From assembly GCA_965216225.1 (NCBI GenBank), contig CBDCFF010000029.1, forward strand, positions 140,820 to 204,819: a stretch of DNA of 64,000 nt, in the 5' to 3' direction. A program made the position numbers and the translations under genes. The first letter of the stretch is position 1. Every line of letters starts with the position of its first letter. Positions 1-9,097 of this stretch are shown here, piece by piece. The notes under the pieces are model-generated. The model was given only the letters and a program-made list of their open reading frames with translations, made no database searches and was not told the origin of the DNA. This DNA is from 3107 sp965216225 (GTDB taxonomy: Bacteria > Pseudomonadota > Alphaproteobacteria > Rhodobacterales > Rhodobacteraceae).

Positions 1-16
1 GATGCGGTGGCGGAAA

Positions 17-928
17 TCAGCCCTTCGGCGCGCGCTTCGCCAGCCCCAGTTTCGCGCGCACTTCTTCCGGCCCGATCACCCGTGCGCCCATGTCCGAGAC
101 AATGGCCCCGGCCCGTTCCACAAGCTGCCGGTTCTCTGCCAGAACGCCCTTCTCCAGCCACAGATTGTCTTCGAGCCCCACACGCACGTTGCCCCCCGCC
201 AGCACCGCCGCCGCCACATAGGCCATCTGGTTGCGGCCAATCGAGAAGGCCGAGAACGTCCAGTCATCCGGCACATTGTTCACCATCGCGATGAAGGTAT
301 TCAGATCATCGGGCGCGCCCCACGGCACCCCCATGCAAAGCTGCGCCAGCGCCGGGTTTTCCAGAATTCCCTCTGAAACCAATTGCCGGGCAAACCACAG
401 ATGACCGGTGTCAAAGGCTTCGATCTCCGGCTTCACGCCCAGATCGGTCATCATCCGCCCCATGGCGCGCAACATGCCGGGGGTGTTGGTCATGACGTAA
501 TCGGCCTCGGCAAAATTCATCGTTCCGCAGTCGAGCGTGCAAATCTCGGGCAGGCATTCGGCGATATGGGCAACGCGCTGTTCCGCCGACGCCATGTCGG
601 TGCCGGCGGCCAGGGGCAGCGGCGCCCCGGTCGGGCCAAAGATCATGTCCCCGCCCATGCCCGCCGTCAGGTTCAGCACCACATCGACATCCGCATCGCG
701 GATGCGGTTCGTGACCTCTCGGTAATATTCGGTCTTTCTGGACGGTACGCCGGTTTCCGGATCCCGCACATGGCAGTGGACCACCGCCGCCCCGACCCTT
801 GCCGCGGCAATGGCGGACTCGGCGATCTGCCGGGGGCTGCGCGGCACATGGGGCGAACGCTCCTGCGTGCTGCCCGCCCCGGTGATCGCACAGGTGATGA
901 AAACTTCGCGGTTCATTGCAAGCGGCAT
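17..928 (-). CDS. BKACE-family beta-keto acid cleavage enzyme
   Basis: 303 aa, the normal length for the DUF849/BKACE family, a zinc TIM barrel that condenses a beta-keto acid with acetyl-CoA to give acetoacetate plus a new CoA ester. Seen: the zinc motif HCHVRD (His51, His53) and a downstream Glu in RVGLEDN (Glu253), the usual third ligand. The ATG at 928 has an AAGGAGG ribosome site six bases upstream; a second Met five codons in is less well placed. It lies 20 bp after the acetoacetyl-CoA synthetase stop on the same strand, so the two are probably co-transcribed. The substrate cannot be read from sequence. 3-dehydrocarnitine is a reasonable guess, because marine Rhodobacterales use BKACE that way and the partner ligase would consume the acetoacetate released, but that is inference. 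Confidence 0.88.
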   Translation of the reverse strand: MPLAMNREVFITCAITGAGSTQERSPHVPRSPRQIAESAIAAARVGAAVVHCHVRDPETGVPSRKTEYYREVTNRIRDADVDVVLNLTAGMGGDMIFGPTGAPLPLAAGTDMASAEQRVAHIAECLPEICTLDCGTMNFAEADYVMTNTPGMLRAMGRMMTDLGVKPEIEAFDTGHLWFARQLVSEGILENPALAQLCMGVPWGAPDDLNTFIAMVNNVPDDWTFSAFSIGRNQMAYVAAAVLAGGNVRVGLEDNLWLEKGVLAENRQLVERAGAIVSDMGARVIGPEEVRAKLGLAKRAPKG

Positions 929-948
929 GACTGTCCTCCTTTACGCCA

Positions 949-2895
949 TCAGTCCTGAAGTTCGGGAAGGTCGGCAAACAGCTCCAGCGCCTCGGGATTG
1001 GCGAGGCCGGAGAGGTTGCGGACCGGTTCCCTGTTGACAACATCGCGCACCGCCAGTTCAGCGGTCTTGCCGGATTTGGTGCGCGGCACATCGGCGACCG
1101 CGATGATTCTGGCAGGCACATGCCGGGGGGAGGCATTGGTGCGTATATCGCCCTTGATTCGCCTGACCAGGGCCTCATCCAGCGCCACGCCTCCGGCCAG
1201 CACGACAAACAGGACCACGCGCACGTCATTGTCGAAATTCTGCCCGACGACGACATAATCGAGCACCCCGTCGATCCTGTCGAGCCGGCGGTAAATCTCT
1301 GCCGTGCCGATCCGCACCCCGCCGGGGTTCAGCGTGGCGTCCGACCGGCCCAGAACGATGAAACCGCCATGTTCGGTGCGGATCGTGAAATCCCCCTGCC
1401 GCCAGATATTCGGGTAGGCACCGAAATAGGCCGCCCGGTAGCGCGCATTGTCCGGATCGTTCAGAAACCGGGTGGGCATCGAGGGATGGGCATTGCGGCA
1501 GACCAGTTCCCCGGCCACGCCCGTCACCTGCCTTCCCCTGTCATCCAGTGTCGCGACATCAAGACCCAGCGACGCCGATTGAATCTCGCCCCGGCGGACC
1601 GGCAGGATCGGGCAGCCGCCGATGAAGCACCCCAGAATATCCGTGCCCCCGCAGATCGAGGCCAGTTGCAGATCGGATTTCCAGTCCGCATAGACGTGGC
1701 TGAACCCGTCGGGCGACAGCGGCGAGCCGGTGGACAGCACCACCCGCAGGTCGGTCAGCCTGTGCGTGTCTCTCGGGCGATTGCGCCGTTTCAGCGAAGC
1801 ATCCACGTATTTGGCGGAGGTTCCGAAATGGGTGATCGCCTCGGCATCCGCCAGATCGAACAGACGCCCGATATCCGGATACATCGGATTGCCATCATAC
1901 AGGATGATCGCCGCCTCCGAGGCCAGCGCCGCAATCAGCCAGTTCCACATCATCCAGCTGCATGTGGTGTAATAGAACATCCGGTCGCCGGGGCGCAGAT
2001 CGCTGTGAAGCTGCTGTTCGGTCATCGCCCGCAGCAAGGCGCCGCCGCCGGAATGTTCGATACATTTCGGCTTCCCGGTCGTGCCCGACGAAAACATGAC
2101 ATAAAGCGGATCGCGAAACCCCATCGGTTCGCACACCAGTTCCGGGGCGTTCGCAGCCCTGAAATCGTCATAGGCAACGCAGCCCTCGGGCAGCCCCCGG
2201 CAATCGCCGGCACAAGCCCACATGACGACCTTTTCTATCGAGGGGATCCGGCCGACCACCCCGGCAATCGCCGGGCGGGTATCGAATATCCAGCCGTTGT
2301 GAAAGTAGCCGTCCGCCGCGAACATCAGCCTGGGCTCGATCTGGCCAAAGCGATCCACCACCACGTCCGGTCCGTTTTCCGGCGCGCAGGAGGACCAGAT
2401 CGCGCCAAGCGAGGCGGTCGCCAGCATGGCGGCGACACTCTGGGGCATGTTGGGCACATAGCCAACGACATGATCCCCTTTGCCTATGCCTTCCGCGCGC
2501 AGCGCCGCCGCCAGTTTGCCCACCTCCCGCTTCAACCCGGCGCGGGTCCATTCGATGCGCCGGCCGTCTTCGCCGACAAAGACGACCGCAACACGTCCGT
2601 CGGCATTCTTCAGAAAGGTCTCGGCGACATTCAGCCGCGCGCCGGGGAAGAACTGCACCTGCATGGGATCGTCATTGCCCACATGGGCCACATCGCCCCT
2701 GTCGCCGACGAGGCCGCAAAAATCCCAGGCGAGCGGCCAGAATTCGGCCGGATGCTCCACCGACCAGGCATGTAATTCCGCAAAGCCGTCCAGGGGGCGA
2801 TCCGCAATTCCTGCGGCCTGTGCAAGAAAGCGCGCCATCGGCGTCTTTGATCGGGCGGATTGATCCGGCTGCCAGATAATTTCTGCGGCGCTCAT
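949..2895 (-). CDS. aacS: acetoacetyl-CoA synthetase (acetoacetate--CoA ligase)
   Basis: 648 aa, full length for acetoacetyl-CoA synthetases of the ANL adenylate-forming superfamily. The ATP-binding loop SSGTTGKPK is at residues 269-277, the N-terminal ACAS-type region (HAWSVEHPAEFW) is present, and the C-terminal catalytic lysine is in TKSGKTAEL. Reaction: acetoacetate + ATP + CoA to acetoacetyl-CoA in the cytoplasm. It is first in a two-gene minus-strand unit with the BKACE gene, whose reaction yields acetoacetate, so the pair forms a sensible salvage module. A long open frame on the opposite strand (1120-2775) is a codon-bias shadow. Confidence 0.92.
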   Translation of the reverse strand: MSAAEIIWQPDQSARSKTPMARFLAQAAGIADRPLDGFAELHAWSVEHPAEFWPLAWDFCGLVGDRGDVAHVGNDDPMQVQFFPGARLNVAETFLKNADGRVAVVFVGEDGRRIEWTRAGLKREVGKLAAALRAEGIGKGDHVVGYVPNMPQSVAAMLATASLGAIWSSCAPENGPDVVVDRFGQIEPRLMFAADGYFHNGWIFDTRPAIAGVVGRIPSIEKVVMWACAGDCRGLPEGCVAYDDFRAANAPELVCEPMGFRDPLYVMFSSGTTGKPKCIEHSGGGALLRAMTEQQLHSDLRPGDRMFYYTTCSWMMWNWLIAALASEAAIILYDGNPMYPDIGRLFDLADAEAITHFGTSAKYVDASLKRRNRPRDTHRLTDLRVVLSTGSPLSPDGFSHVYADWKSDLQLASICGGTDILGCFIGGCPILPVRRGEIQSASLGLDVATLDDRGRQVTGVAGELVCRNAHPSMPTRFLNDPDNARYRAAYFGAYPNIWRQGDFTIRTEHGGFIVLGRSDATLNPGGVRIGTAEIYRRLDRIDGVLDYVVVGQNFDNDVRVVLFVVLAGGVALDEALVRRIKGDIRTNASPRHVPARIIAVADVPRTKSGKTAELAVRDVVNREPVRNLSGLANPEALELFADLPELQD

Positions 2896-3243
2896 CGGGA
2901 TTCTCTCATCCTAGTTTCGCTGCCGACATATCGCCATCGAAACGCCGGATATTCAAGCAGCCGGTTCGGGGGCAACCGGTTTGCAATCGCGAACCCTGCC
3001 ATTGTCATGACAGTCAATGCACTCAATGCCGAGCCTGCCTGCGCCATGCGGATTTTCCGATGTTCGACGGATGCGCCGGGGGATGCGCCGACGGATGCGC
3101 CAGGACCGTGCCTGCAAGGGCTTTGCCTAGGGCGGCCCGATCCCGCCCGCAGGGATTGCCGGCGGCGGTCTGACCTCTGGGCGCGCCCGGCACGGCTCCG
3201 GGCAGGTATTGGCGGATGCTGTCTGGCCCACCGACCGGAAGGA
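2896..3243. other. intergenic region with 9-bp direct repeats
   Basis: 348 bp between the start of aacS and the end of rplY, both on the minus strand. No convincing gene. It must hold the aacS promoter and the rplY terminator, but no clear hairpin plus T-run was recognised. The only structure seen is three direct copies of GGATGCGCC at 3069, 3081 and 3093, spaced exactly 12 bp. Confidence 0.6.
3069..3101. repeat. three 9-bp direct repeats, 12-bp period
   Basis: GGATGCGCC occurs at 3069-3077, 3081-3089 and 3093-3101, separated by 3 bp each time. It could be a small iteron-like regulatory site, since it lies upstream of aacS, or replication slippage. Confidence 0.7.
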
Positions 3244-3915
3244 TCATTCCTCGGCGGCTTTCGCTCCTGCGGCTTCCTCGGTGGCGATCGGAACCTCATC
3301 TGCGGCAATGTCTTCGCCCTCGGTTTCCTCTTCCCCGGAGGCCAGCGACGACGGCGCCTGCACGGTGGCAATAATGAAATCCCGGTCGATGGTCGGTTTG
3401 GTGCCCACAGGCAGGGAGACATCCGAAATGCTGATCGAATCGCCGATCTGCGCTTCGGACAGGTTGACCACGATCCGGTCCGGAATGTCGCCGGCGGTCA
3501 CGACCAGTTCCACCATCGGCCGCACAACGGTCAGGGTGCCGCCCTTCTTCAGACCGGGGCAGGCGTTTTCGTTGGCGAACTCGACCGGAATATCCAGGTT
3601 GATCTTGGTGGTGCGGTGCAGGCGCAGCAGGTCCAGATGCGTCGGCAGATCCTTGACCACGTCACGCTGAACGCCCCGGCAGATGACGCGCACGTCATCA
3701 TGGCCATCGACTTTCAGATTGAACAGCGTCGAAAGGAAACGCCCGGCTTTCAGGCGTTTCATCAGGACGTTGAACGGAATATTGATCGGCAGCGGTTCGC
3801 CCGCGCCGCCATAAACGATGCCCGGTACGTTGCCTTCGCGGCGGGCGTGACGAGCGGCGCCCTTGCCTGTCCCCGTCCGTACCGTGGCGTGAAGATCGGG
3901 AATCTCGCCAGCCAT
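3244..3915 (-). CDS. rplY: 50S ribosomal protein L25/general stress protein Ctc
   Basis: 223 aa, the long TL5/Ctc form: an N-terminal L25 domain that binds 5S rRNA (GTGKGAARHARREGNVPGIVYG) followed by a beta-rich C-terminal domain and an acidic Glu/Ala-rich tail. The start MAGEIPDL is the usual one for alphaproteobacterial L25. The gene is divergent from pth, with about 210 bp between the starts. In many Rhodobacterales, as far as I recall, rplY and pth run in the same direction, so this arrangement may mark a local inversion. Confidence 0.93.
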   Translation of the reverse strand: MAGEIPDLHATVRTGTGKGAARHARREGNVPGIVYGGAGEPLPINIPFNVLMKRLKAGRFLSTLFNLKVDGHDDVRVICRGVQRDVVKDLPTHLDLLRLHRTTKINLDIPVEFANENACPGLKKGGTLTVVRPMVELVVTAGDIPDRIVVNLSEAQIGDSISISDVSLPVGTKPTIDRDFIIATVQAPSSLASGEEETEGEDIAADEVPIATEEAAGAKAAEE

Positions 3916-4127
3916 AGTATCATTCTCCAGTCATGTCAGAGCGGGCACCCTCCAAGGCTGCATACCCGCGTGAAAGCGTGCCTATAGACGACTCGCGCCT
4001 GCTTGGAAAGGGGGAATCGGCAAACCGGTCCGGCGACGGGCGCCGGCAATTGAACCCGGCGGAAGAAAGCCGTAATCTGCCCCCACCAACGTCTGTCGGA
4101 AACACGAACACCTGTCGGAAAGATGCG

Positions 4128-4811
4128 ATGCTTCTCTTTGTCGGCCTGGGAAATCCGGGCGCAAGATATGCCGGGACGCGGCACAATATCGGTTACATGG
4201 CCGTTGACCGGATTGCCGGGGATCACGGTTTCGGCCCCTGGCGCGCAAGGTTTCAGGGCGTCGTCAGCGAGGGACGGCTTGGCGCGCAGAAGGTACTGCT
4301 GCTGAAGCCGGAGACGTTCATGAACCTGTCCGGTCAGTCGGTGGGCGAGGCGATGCGGTTCTACAGGCTCTGCCCCGGCGACGTGACGGCGTTTCATGAT
4401 GAGCTGGACCTTGCGCCGGGCAAGGCAAGGGTGAAAACCGGCGGTGGCCATGCCGGTCATAACGGGCTCAGGTCAACCGACGCCCATATCGGGCCGGAGT
4501 TTCGCCGCGTGCGTCTGGGCATCGGCCATCCGGGGCGCAAGGATCTGGTGTCGCGCCATGTGCTGCATGATTTCGCCAGGGCTGACCGGGACTGGCTGGA
4601 GGCCCTGCTTCGCGGGGTCTCGGACGGGGCGGCGGCGCTTGCGGCGGGCGATCACGGCCGGTTCATGAATGCGGTGGCGCAGGCCCGCCCGCCTGCCCCG
4701 CCGAGGCCCGTGCGCGAGGAGACCGCGCCGGAAGCTGCGGACCCGACGCCCGAAACGGCGCGGGAACCGCCGAAATCGGCGCTGCAACGCCTGATCGACA
4801 GGTTATCCTGA
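4128..4811 (+). CDS. pth: peptidyl-tRNA hydrolase
   Basis: 227 aa from the ATG at 4128; the frame stays open upstream to 3933, but that stretch is not Pth-like. It recycles peptidyl-tRNAs dropped by ribosomes. Seen: FVGLGNPG at the N-terminus (Asn9), the catalytic His in GTRHNIG (His19), FMNLSG with the substrate-contacting Asn, and the Asp in HDELDL followed by GGGHAGHNGLRS. The last ~40 residues are a Pro/Glu/Ala-rich tail ending in ALQRLIDRLS, a common extension in this group. The spacing and weak GGAAAG upstream support this start. Confidence 0.95.
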   Translation: MLLFVGLGNPGARYAGTRHNIGYMAVDRIAGDHGFGPWRARFQGVVSEGRLGAQKVLLLKPETFMNLSGQSVGEAMRFYRLCPGDVTAFHDELDLAPGKARVKTGGGHAGHNGLRSTDAHIGPEFRRVRLGIGHPGRKDLVSRHVLHDFARADRDWLEALLRGVSDGAAALAAGDHGRFMNAVAQARPPAPPRPVREETAPEAADPTPETAREPPKSALQRLIDRLS

Positions 4812-4964
4812 GGTTTCGGGGTTTCGGGACAGGCAGGCGGGCGTTTCCCGCAGGCTCCGGTCGGGCGACCGGTTGCCCGCCCATCGCTGGCATGACCGGG
4901 CGGGGCGTTTCGGGCGGATGTGCGGCCCCTTGCATCCCCTGAGGTTTGCGCCCAACATGCCGGC

Positions 4965-5351
4965 ATGGAAAAAGACCCCGCCATCAATGTTCTGGGTGCC
5001 GCGCTTGCCCCCTGTTCCGGCGATCCGTTGACCGGATTCTTCCGGGACGCTCATTGCAATACCTGTGCGCAGGATCATGGCAGCCATACTGTCTGCGTGA
5101 TCACGACCGCTGAATTTCTGGCCTTTTCCAGATATGTGGGCAATGACCTGACGACCCCGCGACCCGGAATGGGCTTTCCCGGCCTGAAGCCCGGCGACAG
5201 CTGGTGCCTCTGTGCAAGTCGCTTCATGCAGGCTTTTGACGAAGGCTGCGCGCCACGGGTCGATCTTGCCGCGACCCACCGCCGGGCGCTGGCAATCGTT
5301 CCGATCGAGGTGCTGGAAAAGCTGACAGCCGATCAGTCCGGGACGAAATAG
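4965..5351 (+). CDS. DUF2237 family protein
   Basis: 128 aa from MEKDPAINVLG. It matches the DUF2237 pattern recalled for this small family: NVLG.L.PCS.DP.TGFFRD, a Cys pair in CNTC, HTVC, FSR..GNDLTTPRP, GFPGLKPGD.WCLCA.R and a C-terminal ATH.RAL. The many conserved Cys/Asp/His residues suggest metal or redox chemistry, but the function is unknown. It sits alone after pth and just before the IS region begins. Confidence 0.85.
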   Translation: MEKDPAINVLGAALAPCSGDPLTGFFRDAHCNTCAQDHGSHTVCVITTAEFLAFSRYVGNDLTTPRPGMGFPGLKPGDSWCLCASRFMQAFDEGCAPRVDLAATHRRALAIVPIEVLEKLTADQSGTK

Positions 5352-5439
5352 CCGCGCGCCCCGGCCATCCGCACACGGCATTTGCGGGCCGGGCAGGTAT
5401 TGCCAGGTTGTTTGAGGTTGGTCGCGAATGACCGGTCAA

Positions 5440-5925
5440 ACGGTCATCAGGAGGTTATTTCTGCGGTGTGTTCCGCCCGGAGGTTGAAGGCGTCGGATCC
5501 GGCGTGACGGCAAGATGAGGCGGAGAGTTTGTGTCGGCGGGAGCGAAAGATCAGGTTGATCTGGTCGTGAGCGGCGGGAAACCTCTGCGCCTGCCACGGA
5601 GATTTGAAGCGGCCCGGGATTTTCTGCTGTTTTCGGGTCGGGCGATGTGAAACCTTGATCGCGTTGTTCAGTCCCTTGTGCGCCCGGTGATCCGCATTGG
5701 CCGCCAGCGCCCTGACCGGCTTGATGGAACTGCGCAATTTGTCCGTGATACCGACCCGGGGCTTGCCAGACCGGGCGATCAACCCGGCTGGAAACCGCAT
5801 TGCCGCCTTCGCATTCCGACGCGGTTGACCCGGAGCCGAATGGTCTCCCGGCTGACGACAATGCCGCGTTCCGCGAGCAGATATTCAACATCCCCGGTTA
5901 CCTGGGGCAAACCGATGGTATGTGT
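5440..5925 (-). pseudogene. IS6-family transposase remnant
   Basis: Decayed transposase read in two frames on the minus strand. The upstream part (about 5815-5920) reads DVEYLLAERGIVVSRETIRL, the N-terminal IS6/IS26 signature. The downstream part (about 5447-5720) reads ITDKLRS, HKGLNN, SHRPTR and FKSPWQAQRFPAAHDQINL, the C-terminal half. The central catalytic core is missing and the frames do not join, so it is inactive. The nearby IS481 copy marks the left edge of the IS archipelago. Confidence 0.8.
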
Positions 5926-5978
5926 TTGATCCCATGTTTTGCTGGTGCGATCTTTTCTTTGGAATGGAAGGAAGCCCT

Positions 5979-7016
5979 ATGGGACAAGTACTTCACGGCA
6001 GCGCCACGACGACTGCGGCGGTCCGTCGAGCAATACAGGATAGTCAGGAAAGCCTGAAGGTTCTTGCCAGGCGTCATGGCATCAATGCGAAGACGGTGGC
6101 CAAATGGCGTAAGCGCACGACAACCGAGGATCGGAAAACCGGGCCGAAGACGCCGCAGTCTACGGTTCTGTCCCTGGAAGAGGAGGCAATGATTGTCGCG
6201 TTCCGGCGGCACACGCTCCTGCCACTGGATGACTGCCTTCATGCGCTGCTGCCAACTCTCCCGAACCTGACACGCTCTTCTGTGCATCGGTGCTTGCAGC
6301 GCCATGGTATCAGCCGCTTGCCGGATGCAGGCGGCGACAAGCCCGCCATGAAGACGTTCAAACGATATCCGATCGGATACCTCCATGTTGATCTGGCCGA
6401 GGTCCGGACCGCCGAAGGCAGGCTCTATCTCCATGCAGCCATTGACCGGACAAGCAAATTCGCCTTTACGCAGCTTGTCGACAAGGCAAATCGCCGGACA
6501 GCGACGGCTTTGCTGGCGGCGCTGGTCGATGCTGTGCCGTACAAAATACACACCATCCTGCCCGACAATGGCATCCGGTTTGTTTTGCCGCCCCGGTATC
6601 GCGATGGGGTGAGCGCAAAATATGGCGGCGGACATATGTTCGGGATGCGCTGTGTCGAATATGGCATCGAGCACAGGCTGACAAAAGTTCGGCATCCGTG
6701 GAGCCGCGAGGATAAGAAAACAGTCCGGGGGACTGTTTTCCCGAGTGGCGGGCAAGTGGAAAGGATGAACCGAATCATCAAGGACGCGACCGTCAAACGC
6801 TTCCATTATGACAACCATGATCAACTTCGAACGCATCTGGCTGACTTCATGAACGCCTGTAACTGTTCCATCCCGGACGATCAGATAGACCCTCGCCGTT
6901 CTGGCCTGTTCATGGCAAGATTAATCCTGCGTGAGATTGCGGGACGGAGGCAAGACATGCTGATTTCTTTGCACAAGCAGGCGACGACGACGCCGAAGAT
7001 CAGGGCCGCAATCTAG
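5979..7016 (+). pseudogene. IS481-family transposase, chimeric (IS481a/IS481b junction)
   Basis: Starts MGQVLHGSATTT, a typical IS481 opening with a helix-turn-helix (ARRHGINAKTVAKWRKR) and an rve/DDE core (HVDLAEV, DNGIRF, GQVERMNR). Two defects are visible. First, 14 residues encoded by a palindrome are inserted between HPW and GQVERMNR (near 6703-6750) in frame. Second, after LADFMNA (about 6862) the protein leaves the IS481a pattern and continues into about 150 bp nearly identical to 42427-42580, the leader and first codons of IS481b (MLISLHKQATTTPK). It is then cut by IS5a at 7016. Inactivity is very likely. Confidence 0.85.
6716..6740. repeat. palindromic element inside IS481a transposase
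   Basis: Perfect 11-bp arms (GAAAACAGTCC / GGACTGTTTTC) around a 3-bp loop. It sits in a larger in-frame insertion within the transposase, between the conserved HPW and GQVERMNR motifs that normally nearly abut. It looks like a mobile palindrome of REP or Rickettsia-palindromic-element style. Confidence 0.8.
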
Positions 7017-7859
7017 GCTCAGGACCCATTGACTTTGTTTTGAACGTGTGAATCAGTGTTCTGCAAAACGGAGTAGTGACATGAGCGATCTTTTCTGGCT
7101 GACGGAGGCACAAACAGCGCGCCTTGGGCCCTTCTTTCCCAAGCCCCATGGCAAGCCCCGGGTCGATGACCGTCGTGTGCCGAGTGGTATTATTTTCATT
7201 ATTCGCAACGGTTTACGCTGGCGCGATGCGCCTGCCGAATACGGCCCTCACAAAACGCTCTACAATCGGTTTGTGCGCTGGTCCCGCAAAGGTATTTTCG
7301 AACGAATTTTCGAAGAATTGGCCAACCCCTCTGGCCCGGACGCCGACACCCTCATGATTGACGCAACCCATCTCAAAGCACATCGCACGGCGTCCAGTCT
7401 CAAAAAGGGGGCTCCGATCAGCGGGTGGGCCGCGCCTGATCGGGCGTACAAAGGGAGGGCTGAATACGAAACTGCATGTCGTTGGAGACGGTGCGGGTCG
7501 CCCTGTCAGGCTGCATCTGACGGCGGGTCAGCGTAGCGACTTCAAGGGTGCGGATGTTTTGCTGCCCAACCTGCCTGCGGCCAGGGTTCTGATCGCGGAT
7601 CGGGGCTACGACAGCGTAAAGGTTCGAAAAATCATTGAAGATCAGAAGATTGAGGTTTGCATCCCTTCAAGGAAAAACCGCAACAAAACCATCCCCCACT
7701 GCGCCGAAACCTACAAGAGGCGGCACAAGGTCGAAAACCTGTTCGCAAAACTCAAGGATTGGAGGCGCATCGCGATGCGCTATGACCGATGCGCACATGT
7801 ATTCAAATCCGCCATATACATCGCTGCAACCGTCATATTCTGGCTATGAGGCCTGACCC
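7016..7859 (+). mobile_element. IS5a copy 1 (IS5 family, IS427-like)
   Basis: 844 bp. Left terminus GGCTCAGGACCC, right terminus the complement of GGGTCAGG. The same ends occur at 62957-63789 (inverted) and at 57600. The left end cuts the IS481a/b chimera and the right end abuts IS630a copy 1 directly. It is 11 bp longer than the 833-bp copy at 62957, with the difference located at the frameshift site. Confidence 0.88.
7081..7849 (+). pseudogene. IS5a transposase, two frames, frameshift site altered
   Basis: The first frame gives MSDLFWLTEAQTARL to SSLKKGA with the DDE Asp in LMIDATHLKAHR. The second frame, +1 relative to it, gives RTKGGLNTKLH, IADRGYD and the C-terminal YKRRHKVENLF.KLKDW (DDE Glu). 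In the 62957 copy the frames join by a -1 slip on an A5G6 run. Here the run is A5G5 and is followed by a different stretch 11 bp longer, so the two halves no longer join by the same shift. Probably inactive. Confidence 0.8.
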
Positions 7860-8967
7860 TGGTCACCTGCCTCCAAAGTTCGGCCCATGAGTTTTGTTGG
7901 GCGCGTTGGCAGAACCGCTTGACGGAGGCGAGGATATGGTCGGCGGGTTTGACCCATTTGCAGGGTTTGGGGTTTTCGTTATGGGCCTCGATAAATGCAG
8001 CGATATCGGCTTCCGGTTCCGCCGTTGAACGATGGACGCCGCGCTGCAGTTGCTTGCGCGTCAGTTCAGCAAACCAACGCTCCACCTGATTGATCCAACT
8101 GGCCGAGGTCGGTGTGAAGTGGACATGCCAATGCGGGCGGCGTGCCAGCCAGGCCTTGATCTTCGGGGTTTTGTGGGTGGCGTAATTGTCCATGACGATA
8201 TGCACCTCCGGCCCGTCCGGCATCTGCCGGTCGATCTGTTTGAGGACGTCGAGGAACCCGGTGGCGCGGCGCCGCTTGCAGCATTTGCCGATCACGGCGC
8301 CGGTGGCGATATCCAGTGCTGCAAAAAGCGACGTCGTGCCGTGTCGGATGCAGGTGTGGGTGCGCCGCTCGGCCACGCCGGGCGCCATTGGCAGCACAGG
8401 CTGTTCGCGATCCAGCGCCTGGATTTGCGATTTCTCGTCAACACACAACACGACAGCCCTGTTCGGCGGTGACAGGTACAGCCCGACGATATCGTGCACC
8501 TTGTCCACGAACAGCGGGTCGGTTGAGAGCTTGAATGTCTCGCTTCGGTGCGGTTGCAGGCCGAACCCGTTCCAAATCCGCCGGATGGTGGTGTGCGACA
8601 GTCCCGTCGCGGCTGCCATGCTTCGGAGCGACCAATGGGGCGCATCCCTCGGGGGCGTGTTCAGCGTGCGCTCAATCACCGCAGTCACCTGATCGTCCGA
8701 CACGGTGCGCGGGCGACCGGAGCGGTATTCGTCGGTGAGACCTTCAATCCGGCATCGCACAAAACGTCTGCGCCATTTGCCGACTGTGTGTTCATGCACC
8801 CCAAGCCGGGCCGCCACTTCCTTGCTCGCCAATCCATCGGCGCACAGCAGGATCATCCGGCATCGGTCCGACAGCGAACGTGCCGCTTTGTGACGCCGAA
8901 CCTGACCCTCGAGAAAACGGCGCTCATCTTCGCTCAGAACCACTGCATCCGCCAAACGTCCCACCAT
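7780..8967 (-). CDS. IS630a transposase, C-terminally extended
   Basis: IS630-family DDE transposase: N-terminal helix-turn-helix (LGVHEHTVGKWRRRF), then CVDEKSQ (D), VMDNYATHK (D) and SASWINQVERWF (E). The intact copy at 15507 stops after NSWAEL, 364 aa. Here the stop codon has become a Trp codon, so the frame runs 31 codons on into the end of IS5a (395 aa). Catalytic residues are intact, so the enzyme may still work. Confidence 0.88.
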   Translation of the reverse strand: MVGRLADAVVLSEDERRFLEGQVRRHKAARSLSDRCRMILLCADGLASKEVAARLGVHEHTVGKWRRRFVRCRIEGLTDEYRSGRPRTVSDDQVTAVIERTLNTPPRDAPHWSLRSMAAATGLSHTTIRRIWNGFGLQPHRSETFKLSTDPLFVDKVHDIVGLYLSPPNRAVVLCVDEKSQIQALDREQPVLPMAPGVAERRTHTCIRHGTTSLFAALDIATGAVIGKCCKRRRATGFLDVLKQIDRQMPDGPEVHIVMDNYATHKTPKIKAWLARRPHWHVHFTPTSASWINQVERWFAELTRKQLQRGVHRSTAEPEADIAAFIEAHNENPKPCKWVKPADHILASVKRFCQRAQQNSWAELWRQVTRVRPHSQNMTVAAMYMADLNTCAHRS

Positions 8968-9027
8968 CGCAACATCCTCCTCAATTCCCGCTCAGTCAAT
9001 GATACAAATTACAATTCCGGGGGACCA
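7860..9027 (-). mobile_element. IS630a copy 1
   Basis: 1168 bp, the same length as copy 2. Termini TGGTCACC and GGGGGACCA give only a short inverted repeat. The left neighbour is the IS5a right end (ACCC) and the right neighbour is the IS5b left end (GGGCCTG). Confidence 0.82.
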
Positions 9028-9097
9028 GGGCCTGTTGAGATTCGGGATTTTCATTTTCGCTGACCTCTGATTCACTCTTTCCCAAAGGGAGAATGAA

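Noticed and set aside
1120..2775. 551-aa open frame on the plus strand
   Set aside because: Fully antisense to aacS, with His/Arg/Gln-rich composition typical of high-GC shadow frames and no recognisable domain.
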